A DNA stretch of 64,000 nt, taken from contig CAYJFD010000005.1 in NCBI GenBank assembly GCA_964369605.1, positions 16,678 to 80,677 of the forward strand. The letters run 5' to 3'. Under the pieces are notes generated by a model. That model saw nothing but the letters and a program-made list of their open reading frames with translations, was not told the DNA's origin and did not search any database. The stretch is from CAYJFD01 sp964369605 (GTDB taxonomy: Bacteria > Bacteroidota > Bacteroidia > Bacteroidales > UBA932). This document shows, one piece after another, positions 1 through 7,588 of this stretch; positions within the stretch are counted from its first letter, which is position 1; each line of letters begins with the position of its first letter. The position numbers and the translations under genes were made by a program.

Positions 1-1257
1 ATAATTAAGATAGATACAGCAGAGTTTTCTCTTGAAGTCACAAGTAAAAAAGTAGATAGCATACAAGGTTTCTCAACATCACACATGCTAATAGGAAGTA
101 TAAGCGATGATGTTTTCGGCACCTCGAAGTCATCATCAGTTTCGTACGTAACCCCGACCTCTAGTTCTCTTGACTTTGGAGATGATCCTGAATTTGTAGA
201 CGCCTATGTTAACCTTATCATTGATTCAACATATTCTAATGTTGTTGGACACGATGGTATAGCTCAGAACATCCATATATACAAGTTGAATAAGGTTATT
301 GACACTACTACTATTTTTAACACCTCATTCTCTATGTCCGATGTAGATCCTGAACCTATCAGTATCGGGTCACCTGTGTATTTCGGAACAGATTCTCTTA
401 AAATCCGTCTATCTCAGAAATATGCAGAGGAACTATTATCTGTAACATCTGAGGAGTCTGAGGATTTTGACCTTTTTACACAAAAAATCAAAGGTATATA
501 TATTACTTGTGGAGATGACAATATTTACCCTTCAGGTGGAAGGTTAAACTATATTCCCCTTTCTACATCAAGAATCTATGTAAAATATAAATACACTAAT
601 GCAGAGGAAAATATTATTAAGCAGGATTCTGCTAAATCATTTTTCTTAGGAGCAGTCAACTCAGTAAATATTTACGAAACAGAATCTGGAGATATGCTTG
701 CAGAAGATGAGCTTACGGAGAATATTTACCTCGAAGGACTCTCAGGAGTAAAACCATTCATAAATGGAGAGTATATAAGTAAGCTATTAAACGAGTGGGT
801 AGAGCAGAGCGGATACCCTAAAGGCTCCGTTGTAATTTCTAGAGCATCCATTTCTTTACCTTACGAGATGCCTAGCGACTTCTCCATAGTTGATAGAGAA
901 TACCCGTGGGCTATTTATCCTTGTGTAAAGGATTTACTCTACGATGAACTTGACTACTTTAAATTACCTTCTGAGATTTATGGTAGTTATCACACGGGGG
1001 ATATTAATCGTTCGCATCAAGACTACTTAATGGATGTCACTTCTTATATACAAGACCAGATAAAGTCATATCATGAAGATGATAGTTATAAAGAAAAGGA
1101 TCTGTGGTTCATACCCGTATATAAATGGTACGACTCCTCAGTTCAGAGTTATGAATTTGAGATTAAAACCGATTCAGGCACGCGAGCAACACTGAACGGC
1201 AGTTTAGCGGACAGAAAACCTACACTCAAATTAGTCTACTCAGTACTAAGCATTTAA
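1..1257 (+). CDS. DUF4270-family protein, C-terminal part (cut by window edge)
   Basis: The reading frame is open from base 1, so the 5' end lies outside the window and the first visible ATG (85) is probably internal. About 418 residues are visible. The stretch LIGSISDDVFGTSKSSSVSY followed by a beta-rich body (VDAYVNLIIDSTYS, IHIYKLN) and the closing RKPTLKLVYS match the pattern I know for DUF4270, a Bacteroidetes family of secreted or lipid-anchored proteins of unknown function. The signal peptide cannot be seen. The gene ends at a hairpin shared with acpP, which converges on it. Family assignment is from pattern memory; no catalytic residues are known. Confidence 0.7.
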   Translation: MIKIDTAEFSLEVTSKKVDSIQGFSTSHMLIGSISDDVFGTSKSSSVSYVTPTSSSLDFGDDPEFVDAYVNLIIDSTYSNVVGHDGIAQNIHIYKLNKVIDTTTIFNTSFSMSDVDPEPISIGSPVYFGTDSLKIRLSQKYAEELLSVTSEESEDFDLFTQKIKGIYITCGDDNIYPSGGRLNYIPLSTSRIYVKYKYTNAEENIIKQDSAKSFFLGAVNSVNIYETESGDMLAEDELTENIYLEGLSGVKPFINGEYISKLLNEWVEQSGYPKGSVVISRASISLPYEMPSDFSIVDREYPWAIYPCVKDLLYDELDYFKLPSEIYGSYHTGDINRSHQDYLMDVTSYIQDQIKSYHEDDSYKEKDLWFIPVYKWYDSSVQSYEFEIKTDSGTRATLNGSLADRKPTLKLVYSVLSI

Positions 1258-1261
1258 GCAT

Positions 1262-1293
1262 AAAAAAAGCTACCATTTTTGGTAGCTTTTTTT
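1262..1293. terminator. Bidirectional terminator between the DUF4270 gene and acpP
   Basis: A perfect inverted repeat (1262-1274 with 1281-1293) has an A-run on the left and a T-run on the right, so it can end transcription from both converging genes. Confidence 0.85.
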
Positions 1294-1307
1294 ATTCAAG
1301 TTAATTA

Positions 1308-1544
1308 TTACTTGATGTTAGCCTCGATGTACTCAATAGCTGAACCTACTGTTCCGATTTTCTCAGTAGCGTCATCTGAAATAGTGATATCAAATGCTTT
1401 CTCAAATTCCATAATTAATTCAACTGTGTCTAGTGAATCAGCACCTAAATCATTTGTAAAACTAGCGTTTGGAGTTACTTCGCTCTCATCTACGCCTAAT
1501 TTGTCTACAATAATTTCTTTAACTTTTGCTGCAATATCTGCCAT
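1308..1544 (-). CDS. acpP: Acyl carrier protein
   Basis: A 78-residue acidic protein that carries growing acyl chains on a 4'-phosphopantetheine arm during fatty-acid and lipid A synthesis in the cytoplasm. The modification motif GADSLD is intact, with the attachment serine at residue 37. Length and the four-helix pattern are normal for the family. It is transcribed away from purN, a neighbour it often has in Bacteroidetes. fabF, which commonly follows acpP, is absent: the next gene downstream is a converging DUF4270 gene. Identification is certain. Confidence 0.98.
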   Translation of the reverse strand: MADIAAKVKEIIVDKLGVDESEVTPNASFTNDLGADSLDTVELIMEFEKAFDITISDDATEKIGTVGSAIEYIEANIK

Positions 1545-1683
1545 AATTTTAAATTTTTATTGATTAATATATTTGTGTTGTTTTTAAGTACAATTTGTCA
1601 AAATTCCACCAAATTAGGGTGCAAATTAAGTTAAAAAAATCCAATTTTTAAAATTTATATTTAATATCTCCATTTTTTTAAAG

Positions 1684-1691
1684 TAATTTTG
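1684..1691 (+). promoter_or_regulatory. Candidate -7 element for purN
   Basis: TAATTTTG matches the Bacteroidetes TAnnTTTG consensus, about 70 bases before the purN start. No clear -33 TTTG is seen. The rest of 1545-1763 is AT-rich and must also hold the leftward acpP promoter. Confidence 0.45.
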
Positions 1692-1763
1692 CACTTTATA
1701 TATTCCAAAGGAGCATTAAACACGGCTAATTGTGAATATTATTAATAGCTAAAAAATATATAG

Positions 1764-2345
1764 ATGAAACACATTGCGATATTTGCATCGGGATCAGGAA
1801 CAAATGCTGAGAACTTAATACAACACTTTAAGGACTCTTCTCTTGCGAGAGTGAACTTAGTACTATCTAATAAAGAAGATGCCTATGTACTGGAAAGAGC
1901 AAGAAGAAATAACATAGAAACCTTCACATTCAAATACTCTGAGTTTTGCGGGAGCTGTCCAAACCCTAATCTATTTTTAGATCTTTTAAAAGAGTACAAG
2001 ATAGATTATATCGTATTAGCAGGATTCTTATTGAAAGTGCCTCATTTCCTACTAGAGGCCTTCCCAAATAAGATTATTAACATACACCCAGCTCTGCTAC
2101 CATTATATGGAGGTAAGGGTATGCACGGAATGAATGTACATAACGCAGTGATAGCAGCTAAAGAGAAAGAATCAGGCATAACCATTCACGTAATCGATGA
2201 GTTCTATGATAAAGGAGAAACTCTAGCCCAATTTACCTGTGCACTGACCCAAGAGGACACTCCTGAGAGCTTAGCTGCTAAGATTCACATTCTAGAGCAA
2301 GATCACTTCCCAGAAGTAGTAGAGTCATATATTAAATCTAGATAA
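1764..2345 (+). CDS. purN: Phosphoribosylglycinamide formyltransferase
   Basis: This enzyme transfers a formyl group from 10-formyl-tetrahydrofolate to glycinamide ribonucleotide, the third step of purine synthesis. The 193-residue length is typical. The N-terminal phosphate-binding segment (FASGSGTNAENL, residues 7-18) and the active-site block IINIHPALLP are present, giving the catalytic Asn106 and His108; the third catalytic residue is Asp149 in DEFYDKGE. It is a single-gene unit ahead of tRNA-Leu. The ATG start follows an AT-rich leader without a clear Shine-Dalgarno sequence, normal for this phylum. Confidence 0.96.
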   Translation: MKHIAIFASGSGTNAENLIQHFKDSSLARVNLVLSNKEDAYVLERARRNNIETFTFKYSEFCGSCPNPNLFLDLLKEYKIDYIVLAGFLLKVPHFLLEAFPNKIINIHPALLPLYGGKGMHGMNVHNAVIAAKEKESGITIHVIDEFYDKGETLAQFTCALTQEDTPESLAAKIHILEQDHFPEVVESYIKSR

Positions 2346-2388
2346 TATAAATATATCGCGCAGTTTTTTCTAATATCAGCAAAATAAA

Positions 2389-2419
2389 TTTGCAGATACA
2401 AAAAAAAGCCCTATATTTG
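2389..2419 (+). promoter_or_regulatory. Promoter of tRNA-Leu
   Basis: TTTG at 2389-2392, a 19-base spacer, and TATATTTG at 2412-2419 give a full match to the Bacteroidetes housekeeping promoter. It ends 12 bases before the mature tRNA. Confidence 0.8.
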
Positions 2420-2431
2420 CGCTCTCCTTTC

Positions 2432-2517
2432 GCTCGGATGGTGGAATAGGTAGACACGCAGGACTTAAAATCCTGTGGGCAGCGATGCCCGTGCGGGTTC
2501 GATTCCCGCTCCGAGTA
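2432..2517 (+). tRNA. tRNA-Leu (anticodon TAA)
   Basis: An 86-base class II tRNA. The acceptor arm GCTCGGA (2432-2438) pairs with TCCGAGT (2510-2516), leaving discriminator A at 2517. The anticodon stem CAGGA/TCCTG encloses loop CTTAAAA with anticodon TAA at 2466-2468. A long variable arm (GGGC...GCCC) and the GGTTCGATTCC T-arm complete the fold. CCA is not encoded. Confidence 0.97.
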
Positions 2518-2520
2518 CAG

Positions 2521-2554
2521 AAAAGCCTTTTAGTTTGACTAAAAGGCTTTTTTT
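2521..2554 (+). terminator. Terminator after tRNA-Leu
   Basis: A perfect 13-bp stem (2521-2533 with 2539-2551) with a 5-base loop runs into a T-run, starting four bases after the tRNA. Confidence 0.9.
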
Positions 2555-2578
2555 ATGCCCATATTCGAAAGAAGTTTC

Positions 2579-2586
2579 TAAATTTG
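2579..2586 (+). promoter_or_regulatory. Candidate -7 element for dapF
   Basis: TAAATTTG fits TAnnTTTG and lies 25 bases before the dapF ATG. A matching -33 element is not obvious. Confidence 0.5.
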
Positions 2587-2611
2587 TAGCGAACTTGTTA
2601 TAATTAGCAGA

Positions 2612-3430
2612 ATGAAATTTTACAAATACCACGGGGCTGGCAATGACTTTATTATTGGAGACAATAGAGAAGGTAGCATTCATTTAAATACCGAAGAGAT
2701 CATAAATTTATGCGACAGACACTATGGAATAGGCTCTGATGGCATCATACTGCTTGAAAATAGCTCCATTGCCGACTTTAAGATGGTCTTCTATAATCCT
2801 GATGGGAGTGCCGAGATGATGTGCGGCAACGGTGGAAGGTGTATCTGCTTTTTCGCAAAGAAACTTGGGATACCTCACAACTCATTTGAGGCAGCAGATG
2901 GCATCCACCAGTGCGCTATTCTGAACGAAGACTTCGATTCTAAAGTGGCTCAAGTCCGCATTTCTATGAATCCTGTAACTCAGGTAGAATTTCTTGATGA
3001 GCTGAGTCACCAAATTAGTCAAGACTTCCCTCTCCTCTCCTCTCCGTGCTTTTTAAATACAGGAACATACCACCTCTGCATATTAGCAGAAAAGATTAAG
3101 AATATTGACATTGCCAAATATGGCGCTAAATACAGACATCACCCCCATTTCGCACCCAAAGGAACAAATGTGAATTTTATCGAACAACGTGGCGAATACG
3201 AGCTTTTTATGCGCACTTTCGAAAAAGGAGTAGAGGCAGAGACTTGGGCCTGCGGCACAGGAGCGATAGCTGCTGCAATATATATGTTTAGAGAGGGCAA
3301 TAGGGCTATAAATGCGAAAATTCACACTCAGAGGGAGACCCTAACTGTAGAGTTTATTTCATCATCATCTGGCGCGAGTGACATATACCTAAGCGGCCCT
3401 GCAACGCTCGTTGCAGAAATAAATATTTAA
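2612..3430 (+). CDS. dapF: Diaminopimelate epimerase
   Basis: Converts LL- to meso-diaminopimelate for lysine and peptidoglycan synthesis, in the cytoplasm and without a cofactor. Both halves of the active site are visible: Cys71 in MMCGNGGRC and Cys214 in WACGTGAIAAA, each followed by the anion-binding GNG or GTG loop. The 272-residue length is normal. It is monocistronic, between the tRNA-Leu terminator and a bidirectional hairpin. The start ATG opens directly into MKFYKYHGAGNDF, the usual N-terminus of the family. Confidence 0.97.
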   Translation: MKFYKYHGAGNDFIIGDNREGSIHLNTEEIINLCDRHYGIGSDGIILLENSSIADFKMVFYNPDGSAEMMCGNGGRCICFFAKKLGIPHNSFEAADGIHQCAILNEDFDSKVAQVRISMNPVTQVEFLDELSHQISQDFPLLSSPCFLNTGTYHLCILAEKIKNIDIAKYGAKYRHHPHFAPKGTNVNFIEQRGEYELFMRTFEKGVEAETWACGTGAIAAAIYMFREGNRAINAKIHTQRETLTVEFISSSSGASDIYLSGPATLVAEINI

Positions 3431-3460
3431 TAGATATAGTATTCTTCAAATATATGCATA

Positions 3461-3490
3461 AAAAAAGTCACTATTTCTAGTGACTTTTTT
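3461..3490. terminator. Bidirectional terminator between dapF and tRNA-Gly
   Basis: A perfect 13-bp stem (3461-3473 with 3478-3490), A-rich on the left and T-rich on the right, serves dapF rightward and tRNA-Gly leftward. Confidence 0.88.
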
Positions 3491-3492
3491 AG

Positions 3493-3565
3493 AGCGAAAA
3501 ACGAGACTCGAACTCGCGACCCCAACCTTGGCAAGGTTGTGCTCTACCAACTGAGCTATTTTCGC
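3493..3565 (-). tRNA. tRNA-Gly (anticodon GCC)
   Basis: On the minus strand the acceptor arm GCGAAAA pairs with TTTTCGC and the discriminator is T. The anticodon stem CAACC/GGTTG encloses TTGCCAA, so the anticodon is GCC. The D-arm (AGCTCAGTTGGTAGAGC) and T-arm (GTTCGAGTC) are canonical. The gene is 73 bases and CCA is not encoded. Confidence 0.97.
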
Positions 3566-3576
3566 GTTTGGGATTG

Positions 3577-3607
3577 CAAAGGTAGACATTATTTTTAATT
3601 ATCCAAA
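3577..3607 (-). promoter_or_regulatory. Promoter of tRNA-Gly
   Basis: Read leftward: TTTG (3604-3607), a 19-base spacer and TACCTTTG (3577-3584), then 11 bases to the tRNA. It lies in the gap after pheS, so the tRNA has its own promoter. Confidence 0.8.
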
Positions 3608-3643
3608 AAAATATGTCTTTTTTAATGCTTTTTCATTATATTT

Positions 3644-4669
3644 TTACAAACTGCTCTCAAAATTACGTAAGAATCGCATATCATTCTCAAAATATAGCCT
3701 TAAATCCTTGATTTGCCACTTTAGCATAGCGATCCTCTCAACTCCCATTCCAAATGCAAATCCTGAATATTCCTCTGGATCTATTCCATTTGCAGATAAA
3801 ACATTTGGATCTACCATTCCACAGCCCATAATTTCTAACCAACCTGTTCCCTTACAGATATTACAACCTTCTCCCTTGCAGATATTACAGCTAACATCTA
3901 CCTCAGCACTAGGTTCTGTAAACGGAAAATATGATGGTCTCATTCGGATTTTAGCATCCTCTCCAAACATTTCTTGAGCAAATAATAGGATAGCTTGCTT
4001 CATGTCAGCGAAACTTACATCTTTATCTATATACAGGCCCTCCACTTGATGGAAAATACAGTGCGCCCTGGCAGATATAGCTTCATTTCTAAATACTCTT
4101 CCTGGACATACTACTCTTATTGGAGGTTTATTATTCTCCATTGTTCTCACTTGAACAGAAGAGGTATGAGTTCTTAACAGTATCTGTTCTCCCTTGTCTG
4201 CGATAAAAAAGGTGTCTTGCATATCCCTTGCTGGATGTTCAGGTGGGAAATTTAAAGCCCCAAAGACATGCCAGTCGTTTTCTATCTCAGGTCCCTGAGC
4301 TATGATATATCCTTGTTTAGTAAATATAGATATTATTTCATTTCTTGTGATAGAAATAGGATGTTTAGATCCTAACTCAAAGCTATCACCAGGCTTCGAC
4401 AAGTCCATACTATCTTTATTTACTACTGGCGCATCACACACAGTGTTCTTTAACTCATCTATTTTTGTTTGAGCCGTATTCTTTAACTGGTTTAGTACTT
4501 GTCCAAATTCTCTCTTTTGCTCCGGGCTCACAGATCTAAAGTCTTCAAACAACTTTGTTATCTCTCCTTTCTTTCCAAGTAAACGTACCCTAAAATCTTC
4601 TAGTTCCGCTTCTGTGCTAGTATTAAAATTCTTTATCTCCTCTAAAAGATTTTCTATTCTTTCTCTCAT
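3644..4669 (-). CDS. pheS: Phenylalanine-tRNA ligase alpha subunit
   Basis: Catalytic subunit of the alpha2-beta2 phenylalanyl-tRNA synthetase. The 341-residue protein has an N-terminal coiled-coil tRNA-binding region (about 1-85) and class II catalytic motifs: HPARDMQDTFF, GRVFRNEAISARAHCIFHQVEG (motif 2 region), FPFTEPSAEVDV and GFAFGMGVERIAML (motif 3). After EVDV it has a Cys-rich insertion (CNICKGEGCNICKGTG), which I recall in other Bacteroidetes PheS and which looks able to bind a metal. It is the last gene of the yraN-manC-arcA-pheS run, 22 bases after arcA. pheT is not in the window. Confidence 0.97.
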   Translation of the reverse strand: MRERIENLLEEIKNFNTSTEAELEDFRVRLLGKKGEITKLFEDFRSVSPEQKREFGQVLNQLKNTAQTKIDELKNTVCDAPVVNKDSMDLSKPGDSFELGSKHPISITRNEIISIFTKQGYIIAQGPEIENDWHVFGALNFPPEHPARDMQDTFFIADKGEQILLRTHTSSVQVRTMENNKPPIRVVCPGRVFRNEAISARAHCIFHQVEGLYIDKDVSFADMKQAILLFAQEMFGEDAKIRMRPSYFPFTEPSAEVDVSCNICKGEGCNICKGTGWLEIMGCGMVDPNVLSANGIDPEEYSGFAFGMGVERIAMLKWQIKDLRLYFENDMRFLRNFESSL

Positions 4670-4691
4670 CTTATTTTATTCTTATAAAATT

Positions 4692-5963
4692 TTACCAATT
4701 TACTGCATCTCTATTTAACGGCATAGTCATACATCTTGCGCCACCACCACCACGTGGCAACTCTGAACCATCAATAGTTACAACACATCGTTTATCACCA
4801 TCTACTGTATTCTTTCCTGAAATAACATCCCAAGCAGGTATTATCTCAAAACCATTATTCGCCATTTCCTCTAAGGTATGTACATTTCTAGCATAAGAAA
4901 GTACTTTCCCTGGAGCAAAAGCAAAGAAGTTCGCCCCACTATGCCACTGTTCTCTTTCCTGATTCCACTCATCAGCCCTGCCGCCACATATTATTGGCTG
5001 TAAATCCATACCTAACTTCTTTAATACAGTAGGAATATTATTTACATTTCTTATCTTTGATATCTTGTTTCCATCTATCTCGATATGCACTGTCTGGTAC
5101 TGGTTTTCACCTAAGATTAAAGGCTCATATACCATACACTTATCTCGATCCAATAAGGTAAAGACCATATCTAGATGAATAAACGACTCTGGAGTATGAG
5201 GTAACTGCTGAACGATTACATGTTTCTTCCCTTCACTTGAATTTGTTGCTAACCTAGTTACTATTTGGTCAATCGCTTGGGCACTTGTTCTAATCCCACT
5301 ACCTATCAACATTATATCTTCTCTCGCCATCAAAATGTCACCTCCTTCCATAAATATCTCTGGGGAATTTGGTTTAAAAAGGTAACCATCCATAATAGAA
5401 CATTGAAAGTGTCCACTTCCTCTATAGATAGCTTCCATTATTAATGACTCCCTCATTCTTACTCTATTTGCCATTTTACATATTATGGCAGTATTTCCGC
5501 ACGTAACTGCAGCATCTCTAGTAAAATAAAAATTATATAGAGGGTATAGAGCGTAATATTCATCCTTTAAGAAGGCAGTAAGTGTATCTATCTTTGCAGG
5601 TAGCCCCTCTATTAATGTACGAGCTAGATTAGCCGAAGTCATTAACATCAGCACTTCATAATAGGCCTCAACATTCTCAGCAACACATATCTTCTTTATC
5701 AACTGTTCTCTTTCCGCAGGTATATCTAAAAGGGACTGTAATAAATCACTTACTTGATATACCTTTGTCACTTTTGATAGCACCCCAGATAACTGCTCGT
5801 ACTCCTTTTGTGCGATCGAAAGATTTAGGATATCACTATATAGCGCTCTTTGCGCCATCTCAGGCGTCATATTTTCTACTTCATAGCCAGGACGATGCAG
5901 TAAGACAGCATTTAACTTGCCTATCTCTGACTGCACTTGGATTTTTAATGTATCTTTTGACAT
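4692..5963 (-). CDS. arcA: Arginine deiminase
   Basis: Hydrolyses arginine to citrulline and ammonia, the first step of the arginine deiminase pathway. The 423-residue protein has the guanidino-enzyme fold with FTRDAAV, MEGGDIL, FIHLDMVFTLLD and the C-terminal GGGGARCMTMPL carrying the nucleophile Cys411. Length is close to bacterial ADIs. arcB, arcC and arcD are not beside it; it sits between manC (27-base gap) and pheS (22-base gap), so the role may be arginine breakdown or acid protection with partners elsewhere. ATG start. Confidence 0.94.
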   Translation of the reverse strand: MSKDTLKIQVQSEIGKLNAVLLHRPGYEVENMTPEMAQRALYSDILNLSIAQKEYEQLSGVLSKVTKVYQVSDLLQSLLDIPAEREQLIKKICVAENVEAYYEVLMLMTSANLARTLIEGLPAKIDTLTAFLKDEYYALYPLYNFYFTRDAAVTCGNTAIICKMANRVRMRESLIMEAIYRGSGHFQCSIMDGYLFKPNSPEIFMEGGDILMAREDIMLIGSGIRTSAQAIDQIVTRLATNSSEGKKHVIVQQLPHTPESFIHLDMVFTLLDRDKCMVYEPLILGENQYQTVHIEIDGNKISKIRNVNNIPTVLKKLGMDLQPIICGGRADEWNQEREQWHSGANFFAFAPGKVLSYARNVHTLEEMANNGFEIIPAWDVISGKNTVDGDKRCVVTIDGSELPRGGGGARCMTMPLNRDAVNW

Positions 5964-5990
5964 CTATTTATTATTTTATAAACGATAATT

Positions 5991-7082
5991 CTACTGGAAA
6001 GACTTTAGGTCCTCAACAGTAATATCTGTTATTAAATTCTTTATACTTTGCTCATCACGAGGGCAGATCATCAAAACATCTGGTGTTTCAACAACCATAA
6101 AATCTTTCAACCCACTAACTGCTATCAACTTAGAATCATTTGATGACCAGATTGCAGTATTTTCCGTATTATTTATTATTGTGGTCTTCGCTTTTACTAT
6201 ATTAGCTTTATCTGGCGCTCCAAAATACTGAAATAAAGACTCCCACGTCCCTAGGTCAGACCACCCAAAAGATGTTCTGAAAACCCAAGACTTCTCGGTT
6301 TGCTCCATTATTCCATAATCTATAGAAATAGGAACACAGTTTTCGTAGATTCTATCTATATCTGTTTTCTCATCCGCAGTATTATAAGAGGTACAACTAG
6401 CGTATGCTTGCGCAATATCAGGTAAGTACCTTTCAAGTTCCGGTATTAGAGAGCTTATCTTCCACACAAAAATTCCTGAGTTCCATAAAAACTCTCCGCT
6501 CTTTAAGAAAACTTCAGCCATCTCAACTTCTGGTTTCTCTGTGAAGGTTTTCACATCAAATACCTCATAACCATTAATTTGCTCAGACTGCTTCATATTC
6601 AGTTGAATATAACCATAAGCTGTTTCAGGACGCGTTGGCTCTATTCCCATCGTAATTAACTTATCATTAGCTGATGCATATTCTAATGCTGTAGCAATAG
6701 TTTGAATAAAAAGATTTTCATTTGAGATAAAATGATCAGAAGGAGCCACAACAACTGTTGCATCTGGGTTTATACTCTTTATTTTATAAGTTGCATACGC
6801 AATACAGGGTGCAGTATTCCTCCTACATGGCTCAGTCAGAATATTTTTAGGAGACAGGGCAGGCAACTGCTCGGCCACCATTTCTGCATAAGCATCAGAA
6901 GTAACTATGAATATATTATTAGGAGAAATGATTCTTGAGAATCTATCATAAGTCATTTGCAAGAATGTGCGTCCGCAATTTAGAAAATCTAAAAATTGCT
7001 TTGGCTTATCATTTCTACTAACTGGCCAGAAACGACTTCCGATTCCACCAGCCATTATTACACAATAAAAGTTTTTATTCAT
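5991..7082 (-). CDS. manC: Mannose-1-phosphate guanylyltransferase
   Basis: Makes GDP-mannose from mannose-1-phosphate and GTP, the donor for mannose and fucose in surface glycans. The nucleotidyltransferase signature AGGIGSRFWPVSR runs from residue 11 and continues to KPKQF; PSDH is at 114-117, FTEKP at 180-184 and LWNSGIF at 199-205. At 363 residues it has the transferase domain only, without the phosphomannose-isomerase domain of longer ManC proteins. It lies 13 bases after yraN in a leftward operon and may supply the mannosyltransferase-like gene at 16069. Confidence 0.93.
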   Translation of the reverse strand: MNKNFYCVIMAGGIGSRFWPVSRNDKPKQFLDFLNCGRTFLQMTYDRFSRIISPNNIFIVTSDAYAEMVAEQLPALSPKNILTEPCRRNTAPCIAYATYKIKSINPDATVVVAPSDHFISNENLFIQTIATALEYASANDKLITMGIEPTRPETAYGYIQLNMKQSEQINGYEVFDVKTFTEKPEVEMAEVFLKSGEFLWNSGIFVWKISSLIPELERYLPDIAQAYASCTSYNTADEKTDIDRIYENCVPISIDYGIMEQTEKSWVFRTSFGWSDLGTWESLFQYFGAPDKANIVKAKTTIINNTENTAIWSSNDSKLIAVSGLKDFMVVETPDVLMICPRDEQSIKNLITDITVEDLKSFQ

Positions 7083-7095
7083 GTTTATTATTATT

Positions 7096-7476
7096 TCAAT
7101 AAGTTATTATAGGATAAAAAGCCCTAGGTATATATTCTACTTTATAGTCTACTCCATCAAAAACAACTGAGACTATATCGAAAGATACTTCCTTTTCTAT
7201 TCTATACCTTCTGACATAAGCACTAGCTGCTTTAAACAATAAATATTGCTTCTTTCTATCTACTGTACTGCTAGGTTCTCTAAGAATGGGCATCCGCAAC
7301 GAGCGAACTTCTACGATATGTATTGTCCTATCCGATTCCATTACCAAATCTAACTCTAGATGTCGACTCCTCCAGTTCATATCCCTCAGTTTAAAACCTC
7401 TAGTCGTTAGATATTCTAAGGCTATCCTCTCTGCTCTCCTCCCGACTTCCACCCTATTTAATCCCCTACAATCCAC
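7096..7476 (-). CDS. YraN/UPF0102 family endonuclease-like protein
   Basis: A 126-residue protein with the YraN restriction-endonuclease-like core: GRRAERIALEYL, then HLELDLVME and IVEVRSL, which supply the acidic and basic residues typical of this fold (usual form GE-x-D-L-I and F-V-E-V-K). The family's cellular function is unsettled. The start is a GTG at 7476 that lies only 4 bases after a perfect TATCTTTG element, so the mRNA would be leaderless if this start is used; the GTG eight codons further in is an alternative. It heads the yraN-manC-arcA-pheS operon. Confidence 0.85.
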   Translation of the reverse strand: MDCRGLNRVEVGRRAERIALEYLTTRGFKLRDMNWRSRHLELDLVMESDRTIHIVEVRSLRMPILREPSSTVDRKKQYLLFKAASAYVRRYRIEKEVSFDIVSVVFDGVDYKVEYIPRAFYPIITY

Positions 7477-7480
7477 CTTA

Positions 7481-7488
7481 CAAAGATA
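7481..7488 (-). promoter_or_regulatory. -7 element of the yraN-manC-arcA-pheS operon
   Basis: TATCTTTG on the minus strand, four bases before the GTG start of yraN. No good -33 TTTG is seen. The spacing predicts transcription starting at or next to the start codon. Confidence 0.6.
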
Positions 7489-7521
7489 TAGTTTTTATTC
7501 TAGTTTTACTACCTTAAGCAT

Positions 7522-7566
7522 AAAAAAATGAGCTGACTTATCAAAAAGATGAATCAACTCATTTTA
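7522..7566 (-). terminator. Terminator of the FGE-domain lipoprotein gene
   Basis: A 12-bp stem with one mismatch (7525-7536 with 7554-7565) is followed, read leftward, by a run of Ts (complement of 7522-7528). Confidence 0.75.
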
Positions 7567-7588
7567 TAACATTCGTATACTTACAAAA

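Noticed and set aside
3083..3325. Antisense frames inside dapF, metK-region, M16 and other genes
   Set aside because: They are out-of-frame shadows of clearly coding genes and have no family features or promoters.
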